64,000 bases of DNA from Whitmania pigra (Eukaryota; Annelida; Clitellata; Hirudinida; Haemopidae): contig JAJTWR010000299.1 of assembly GCA_021613335.1 (NCBI GenBank), forward strand, positions 1,599,001-1,663,000, in the 5' to 3' direction. Both the position numbers and the translations under genes were made by a program. A model generated the notes under the pieces. The model did not search any database and was not told the origin of the DNA. It was given only the letters and a program-made list of their open reading frames with translations. Below are positions 52,898 to 64,000 of this stretch, in pieces (the first letter of the stretch is position 1; every line of letters starts with the position of its first letter).

Positions 52898-55800
52898 TCA
52901 CTTGTACTTGGACGTAGTTCTGAGCTTGATGTAGGTGATTGTAAGCATGATGGTGCCGATGCAGACGAGAGCCAAGAAGTTTTTGCCGACGTCGTACGAT
53001 GTTCCGTGGCTGAAGCCTAGGTTGTCCAGGTGCTTGTTTCCAATGTCAGGGTCACTGTAATCAGTTCATGAATTTAATTTTTTACTACATGTTCTGCTTA
53101 GAATTTTAATAGCTTGTATAAACGTAATTTTCCACAGATGCAAAGTGAACCAATTGTAATGCTAACAAATATTCCATATTTGACGTTTCGTTCAAAATCT
53201 TTATTGGGGCTCCAGCTAGTTGGTTGACGTATTGAAGCTGTTTCAGAAAATAAAAGGTTACTCTGAATTGTTAATTAAAACCCTATACCTTATAATTGTA
53301 ATACTTTAATAATTGGGTACATGTTTGTTTTGAATGAGATTAAAACGTTTTAGAAATGCTCACAGTCAAGCTGTATCGGACGATGCTGAAATAAGAGAGC
53401 CAGTTGAGCCAATCTCCCATTGACTTCACGTTCGACAAAAAGCCTCCGAACAACTGAAACAATTTGTTCATTACTTTAAATCACTTACATATTCCACTTA
53501 CATTTAATTAATTAATGCATTCAGAATCTAATCAATTTTTTCCAATTAATTTCCTTAAAGTAGACAAATGCAAATCAAAACCTGCGGAAAACGAAATGGA
53601 TGACTAACCATCATGAGGACGTAAATCATGGAGAGCATCATTGTGCCGACTGGAGCTGACGAAACCGAGGCTCCGATGGCAAAGCTGATAGAACTCGCAG
53701 TAAGAGAGGTGGCGAGAAGTCCAAAGTAGAAAATGAAAAACTTGTCAGCGCTGTAATGGAACCCTGAAAATCATTGAAAATAGTTGTAAAATATTATTAG
53801 TAAGTCGCCAAATGAATCTTCAATACGAGCCCAGACCTATCATGAAATAAGTGATGATGGCAAACACAGTCACTGGAATTAAGCGCATCGGCAAGACATC
53901 GCAGACGAGTTTGGAGAAGAAGTAGGATATGGTTCTGTAGTATCCGCTGCCATTTTCGTGTCTGCAAGTTATCAATGGCTAAATACTAATAGAATAAAAT
54001 TAGAACAATTTCGGTTCACTAATTAAACTAAATTATGACTTTATTTAAACTAGGAAATTTAATAAATTTATGTGGCGTACTTGAAAAGTACTCGCTCTTT
54101 GATGAACAGATCGACAGCCTGCATGTTGGCGAACATTTGGTTCACAGTCAGAAAGAAAAGGGCCCCGGTTCTGCAATTGCATCGACAAGCCTTTAGACAT
54201 TCTCACTCAAAAATCAAACAAAATATTTATATGCTCATATTTAACTTACCTGTTTTGAAGTGCTATGCTTGCCAAGTCTAACTTTAAGTCCAATCTCAAA
54301 TAGATGAGGCCGATGATAATGGCAAAAGTGAGACTGACGAAGATCTGGAATGATAAGAAATAAAATTTCAAATTTCGAATCTGTTGAGAAAAATGAGAAG
54401 AAATGTTTCACCTGAGATAGGACGGTATTTGGACTTCTCACGATGTTTTTCAGGGTTCTTACAGCCAAATATTTACACTGAAATTTCAAGTTTGTGAAAT
54501 ATTGAAACGTTGAGTGATAAATAATGTTAACTTTTGGCAATGATTAATATTAATTGTTGTGAATATTTTCACAGTAACAAAATTTGAATTGATTACGAGT
54601 TTGCTCTTATGTTTGCAAGATTTGGAAAGGCTGAGAAGATTTGATAAGTACTTGTGTTGGAAATGAAGTTGGATATTGATCATGAAGGAAATTTCTGAAT
54701 GTCGCTTCTTTCTTTGGCAGTGCAGGATAATTTTTCAATTCCTCCTCGACCCTACGAATAAAAATAATAATATTTACTTGGAATTCGAATTCGTAATTGC
54801 AGTTCATTTAAGCGTCACAGCTTTTTTAAACATTTGCGTATATATCCCTTCCAAGAGCACTTGATATAGCGCAAAGTGGGATGCGAGCACAAACACATTA
54901 CGATTATGTGCCACAATGAGGAATGTAACTCTGACATAACTTGCGCGCCTTTGATGCGAATAGGCAAACAATTAACAATCGCGTGGATGCATGTAATCAA
55001 ATACGAACATTTATTACAACCTGCAGAAATGCATACTTCCAAATGTAAATGTAAACATAAACATATTTATTCAACCGCACACCAGGTATATTATAAGCAT
55101 ATACCAGCATATCACACTAATGACTTTTACATTAGCATGAAGTAATGATAACAAAGTAATTATATAGCGTCGTTGTAAGATTAGATTGTGCCAATTAAGT
55201 GAAACTAACCTGGCTGCCCACGGAGATTCAAGGTATTTTTTGTTGAGAAACTGAGAAAACGACAAATCTGATTGAATCTGGATTTCAGAAATTCTTTTCC
55301 CGTCTGATATGACTTCGGGCACCTCTGCAGAAGATTATAACTTCTATTAACTTTATAATTATTATGTTTATTTTTCCGTAGTTGATAAATTGTTAAATAT
55401 TCCTCGTTATAAGAAAGTTAAGAATAAGTATTTTAAATTGAAATTTACCGCCAATGAAATACACGGAGGAGAGAGAGAGAGAGAGACATAGAGTACGATT
55501 AAGATAAACATAAACAAATATCAAAAGAATGCCGACCCATTTAAAGGGCGATGAAAATGTTTGAATGAGACTCACGTGCTTCTTCTTCATAGTCGTCGTT
55601 TCTTGAGCGATCTTCCTTGATGACGTCGAGAAAGAAATCTGAGGGATTGTCGTGCTCCTCACACGTGTAACCTGTAAAAATAAGTATCCAATTATTACTG
55701 TAATTATTCAATTAAAATGCTATTGTAAATAATCACACGCGAAATTAGTAACTTATATTTTTGCTTTCTAACCGATGGAAGCGAAGTGTTCGAGGGCCTC

Positions 55801-57127
55801 ATCCGCGGGTCCGTGGTACACTGTTCGACCGTCGGCGAGGAGAGTTAACCGATGGAAAAGTTTGTAGATGGAGAAACGTGGTTGATGGATGGAGAATATG
55901 ATTGTTCTCCCATTTAGAGATAGCCTGGTATCAATTTCAAGCAATACATTTGACCGTGTACAAAGTCTTAAGTAAAACGCACCCAAGAAAGACTCACCTG
56001 TGCAACAGAGACATGACGGCACCTGCAGTATTGGCATCGAGTCCCGTTGTCGGCTCGTCGAGAAAGAGGATGTTTGGTGAAACTATCATTTCCATGCCAA
56101 TACTGGTTCTTTTCTTCTCGCCTCCTGACACTCCACGTATAAACTCCGTACCCAACTTTCAAGAGAAGCAATGTTTAAGAAATATTTTTCACAATACAAT
56201 GATGTTTGCATCATACTTTGGTGTCAGCGCATTTCGTGAGTCCGAGTTCTTTGATGACTTCATTGACACGCTTTTTCTTTTCTTCGTGGCCCAAAGATCT
56301 GGCAAGTCTGAGGTTAGCAGAAAACATGATGTTCTCTCGGACCGTCAGTGTTCCCATAACGATATCTTCCTGCGCAGTCACAATTTTATTCATCCGTTCA
56401 AGTAATTTGTTCGCAAATCTTACGAAAAATTTTGAAATAGGATGTAGACATTGATCTAACTATAGATACTGGTTTGAAGATAGATGTTGACCTAAAGATA
56501 TCGATTTAAAATGGTTAGGATTGATTGAAGTGCCTTCATTGCTTACCTGAATGACGTAACCAGCCATCCGATTAAAATTGATAGGCTGTCTCTTGCCATC
56601 CACCATGACTGAACCAGAAATTCCAGCAGGATTCTTGTGACCAGCGAGTACATCGAGCAACCTAAATTATAGGAAACAATGAATTACAATGACACACCAA
56701 TGCTGCAAAACATTCGAGTAACGTGTGTAAATTATGAAAATTGTAAATTATGAAAACCCACGAGCTTTTTCCTCCGCCTGTTGGTCCCATGATGGCGTTC
56801 ATTCCTGGCTTGAATATGCCTCTGAATTGCAAAATTAGTTTGAAAAATGTAATACAAGCAAAGTTGTCGCCGCTAAATTGAACGCGACTAAACATTTTAT
56901 TGAAGGGTTTTAAGATTAAAAACTCACTTCAAGTTGTGGAGAATTTTTTTTTCGACGGTTCCACAGGTCCATTTCTTCGGTGGTCTAACTCGAACCTTGT
57001 AGGAGAGATCATCGTACGTAATAACTGATCCTTTGGTCAAAGTAGTGACTGGTTTGATGTCTTCCAACGAAATTGTAACCACTCCATTGCAATTTTCGTC
57101 TATATTTGCCGTATCTCCCAAAGTCAT
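52898..57127 (-). CDS. ABCG2: ABCG2-like half ABC transporter
   Basis: Seventeen exons (5' to 3': 57127-56928, 56821-56762, 56661-56547, 56369-56217, 56155-55998, 55924-55773, 55671-55576, 55324-55210, 54751-54652, 54477-54412, 54344-54250, 54170-54081, 53961-53837, 53763-53609, 53453-53364, 53237-53167, 53054-52898) encode 665 residues (human 655). Walker [10 protein letters not shown] is at 79-87, the signature VSGGE at 185-189, Walker B ILFLDEP near 205-211, and the H-loop His242 in FSIHQPR. The six-helix membrane domain follows the nucleotide-binding domain, the ABCG order. It contains GYYR, with Arg476 at the position of human Arg482. A glycosylation sequon NETS lies at Asn606. Such half transporters dimerise in the plasma membrane and export lipophilic compounds, urate or porphyrins. 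The last extracellular loop is short and lacks the cysteines of human ABCG2. All splice phases agree. ABCG2 is the closest match I know; substrate is not predictable. Confidence 0.95.
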
Positions 57128-57267
57128 TCTATCTCGGTCTCACAAACTTTAGCAAATCCTTTAGGTGTCTCGACGTTGTTACGAAACTTTATTTCAAAAA
57201 ATCTTTCAACGCCTTGCAAAACTTCTAAACGCATTAAAATCTTAGAGTAAAGGACAGGCCTTTATAT

Positions 57268-57277
57268 CCTTTATATA
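57268..57277 (-). promoter_or_regulatory. TATA box upstream of the ABCG2-like gene
   Basis: TATATAAAGG on the minus strand, about 140 bp upstream of the start codon, followed by a second TATAAAGG-like copy. A start site roughly 30 bp downstream (about 57240) would leave a 5'-UTR near 110 bp. Inferred from sequence only. Confidence 0.5.
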
Positions 57278-58953
57278 ACTGACGGTTGACCTGTGTGCAC
57301 TGTAAAAAACAATAACTTTATACAGGATTCAAGTGCCCTGTACAATATGAATACTGAATAGCTTTCTTAATAGAAACTGGCAACCAATCACAGGTAAACA
57401 GAAATGTCATGCATTGGGGAGTGTTTGAGTCTGGGCCAAGGAAATGTTAACTACTTTAACTAGTACCTCAAGTGCGATCCCTTCTTAATTAGCAAGAATC
57501 TCATACAAATACTACTTTTAATTGTCCCTACACCCTGTATGACCATTACTGTGTAAATAATAGAACCGACACTCTTCCATGAATATTACATATGGTGGAG
57601 TCATTTTCGACAATTACTTGTTAGTGATTATAAACTTGTCCGCAATCAAATATCTCGCAAATATGTTTTGGAGCAGTTTGAAATCAGTTTTAAAATTTAA
57701 CGTCGCTTGAACTTTTTATTTTAGAGAGATTTCAAGATATTTATAGAAAATTATCGTTAATTAGTGTAAATTGTATTTTTCCTTTATTCACTCTTAGAAA
57801 AAAAACTTTGTGAAAATCTTTCCCCCAACTTAGTCAGAATAGCTTCCGTATTTTTAAGTGCCACGAAATATTGAACAATCTTGAACATCTCCATTAAAAA
57901 ACTATTTGCACCTGTTTGCTTCGAATTAATCGGAATGTTAGTCTCACGTGGTGAAAAGGGAAGCAGCTAGGATGAGGTAAGATTCGAACAATGAGTTCCT
58001 TCGTAATAAGCAGCATAGCATTAATATTAATTAGGCATCTTACTTATATATTAGCGTAAAGGCATAATATTGATATTAATTAGGAATGTAATATCTAATA
58101 ACGTATAATTAGTACTAACTATGCTAGTGCTGTCGATCGATTCGACCTCAAATAAACATCTTCAAGTGGGATGAATTATTAATTCAGAATTAGTTGAATG
58201 GAATTAAATGATCTCAAAGCAGTGGTTAGGCACGTTGGTCCTGGTAAAGAGACATGTTATGTTGAATAGGGCGTGCGTTGTGTGTGCTCTTTGCTATTTC
58301 ACGAGCGTGGTATATCATGCGAGGTTTTGCTGGAATTCGGCAAAAATTTTGAAGCTGCAACAGCATTGTAAAACACATAATGTTAACATTTTTATTTGTT
58401 TATTGATTTCATTGCAAGCAATATAGAAAGACATAAAAGTTATAATGAAGTCATGAAGCAATATAGAAAGACATAAAAGTTATAATGAAGTCATGAAACA
58501 ATTTCTCAAGTTTTGCGAATGTGGCTGGTAGCATTTTGTTTGATGCCATAACATTTGACATTTGTTCGAAAGCCATCTGCAGTAGATTCAAATTTTGAAG
58601 ATTTAAGTACATAAATAAACATCCTTTAACATAGAACGTCAAAGCAAAGTCCTTGTGAGAAAGGCTTTGTCCTACTTCATTTTGTATTTCTGAAGATGAA
58701 AAGGTTCGATATGGTTAAGCATAAAGCACAAAAGTATTTACTTTACAGAACTTTATTCTTAATAAAATATAGTAATCCAGTGAGAAAAGCACTCCTACGA
58801 GATCAATTGATTTATTTATTAGTCATTAATAAAAGTTAAGTGGTTCATCGTTAACAGCATTATTCTAATTTCGGAGGAACACGCATGTGAGTAAAGGCGA
58901 AAATTATTTATTTACTTTTAAAATATATCTAAAATGTATTTCAAATTTAATTT
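57278..58953. other. intergenic DNA with a 40-bp tandem duplication
   Basis: No gene supported. The 40-bp unit AAGCAATATAGAAAGACATA + AAAGTTATAATGAAGTCATG occurs twice in tandem at 58416-58495. A 33-codon minus-strand frame after CTACTGCAG at about 58580 (MAFEQMSNVMASNKM...) could be an exon, but I recognise nothing. Confidence 0.5.
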
Positions 58954-62805
<3,852 letters not shown>

Positions 62806-64000
62806 CTTTATTGTTGTGAAGTAGTTAATTTATTATTACGAATTAAGTAATTTATTATCATATTATATTTATTATTTGTTATTTTTAATAAATAAAGACA
62901 AACAATAATGTAAATAATGTTTTTTATATAATCGCTATACATACTTTACATGCCATTTTAAGAAGTTTTTAAATTTTGTAAATCATGGACCTTAACGTGA
63001 TCCCATTTGAAAAAAAAACTTTTCCAAACACACGGCCAGTCCATATGTTGTTATTGTTTATTTTTTAACCTCGTCTCAAGTTTGTGATCCGGAATTCACC
63101 GCCGGATCATTCACCGCGGCGACTAAATTTCCGGAGATGAATTTTCCGTGACCCCTCAAGTTTAAACCCTTTTAACGAGAAGTTATGAGACCCAATCTTT
63201 CGAAAAATTATTTGAGGACTTTATTTAAGATGATTAAGATTTCTAGCTGGTCTAAAAAGCCCCATCTGCAAATGCTTTTCCCCAGTAACTTCCCTGAAAT
63301 TAGCTTTCATTGAGGCCATGTTCGTCTTCAGCTTAAGTTGTACGTGACGTCGTAGTTAACATAAATAACAATACAATTTAAATAGTAATTAACAATTTAG
63401 TTACTAACAACGATAATTTAAAAAATGAATAATTTAGTTACTAACAATTTAAAATTTAAAATAATTAATAAATTAATAATATAGTGATTTACAACAATAA
63501 TTAACAAATTAATAATTTAGTTCATATTTCTTCACCACTCTTCCATCTAAGGCACTAAAATCCTCGCTTAAATTTTCCATTAAGCAATTTCTGACGTAAT
63601 TCAGAGACTACCCCGCTTGAAATGACTTAACAACAAGTTCAATTTGTAGTAACCTTAGATCTAAGGCCTTTGTTAAAAATGAATTGTATCGAGTTATCGC
63701 AGGGATATGTTAATTGTTTTGAACCTTTCTCAACTTTTAACCCTATTTTAAATGATTTGTGTAAATCTTTGTGTTGACTAACTTTTTATGTGTAATCATA
63801 AATTGTGTATAACTTTCAATGGGACTTAACTTTTTACGTCACAAGATTCGTAATACGATACAACCAACTGAGCGTAAAAGCGACTGATCTTTTGTAAGAA
63901 AATAAGAAATTACTCAGCTAAGCTAGCCCAGTTCATGGCTGTTAATCGATATCGTCTGCTGAAACCCAAGCAAAACACGAATGAAAATGATTCAGAATAT
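62806..64000. other. presumed intron / upstream region of the CAP gene
   Basis: No exon encoding the missing N-terminal half of the CAP domain was found on the minus strand. The sequence is AT-rich with short unsupported frames. Confidence 0.5.

Noticed and set aside
58440..58642. Minus-strand frame MAFEQMSNVMASNKM... as an exon
   Set aside because: It follows a good acceptor but has no donor, partner exon or family match, and partly overlaps a tandem duplication.

Overview
The window is nuclear DNA from an animal, most likely an invertebrate. The evidence is AT-rich sequence, spliceosomal GT-AG introns (43 bp up to several kb), metazoan gene families, very long trinucleotide microsatellites, and remnants of Tc1/mariner, hAT, non-LTR (CR1/RTE-like) and tRNA-derived SINE elements. 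I cannot name the species. Exon models below were built by hand from splice sites, reading phase and remembered family sequence, without alignment software.

Layout. Bases 1 to about 36,700 are gene-poor and repeat-rich. They contain microsatellites, minisatellites, a Tc1/mariner relic interrupted by a short SINE, LINE 3' fragments, and a few weak candidate exons. The best of these is a three-exon minus-strand model for a single-pass membrane protein (exons near 31.6, 16.4 and 14.8 kb). A possible 51-residue tail-anchored peptide lies at 32.8 kb.

From 36.7 to 57.2 kb the window is gene-dense. RAP2 (small GTPase, +, 36,754-39,146) is followed by a DYNLT2B/TCTEX1D2-type dynein light chain (+, 41,013-41,680). 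That gene is convergent with TOP3B (topoisomerase III beta, -, 46,263-42,025, 16 exons). Upstream of TOP3B on the same strand is PIGX (GPI mannosyltransferase subunit, -, 48,468-47,441, 5 exons). A 1,120-bp hAT deletion derivative with an 8-bp target-site duplication lies at 48,992-50,111. It is followed by a 660-bp microsatellite whose core is a TTGTCA hexamer. An ABCG2-like half transporter (-, 57,127-52,898, 17 exons) comes next. The right end (58,954 to the edge) holds the last four exons of a GAPR-1/GLIPR2-type CAP-domain gene on the minus strand, whose 5' part lies beyond the window.

The genes are unrelated housekeeping, cilia and membrane functions, not a cluster with a common pathway. 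The most informative non-genic features are the SINE family with target-site duplications, the hAT derivative, and the hexamer array with graded edges. I found no CRISPR array, no bacterial-type operon, and no clearly new multi-gene system.
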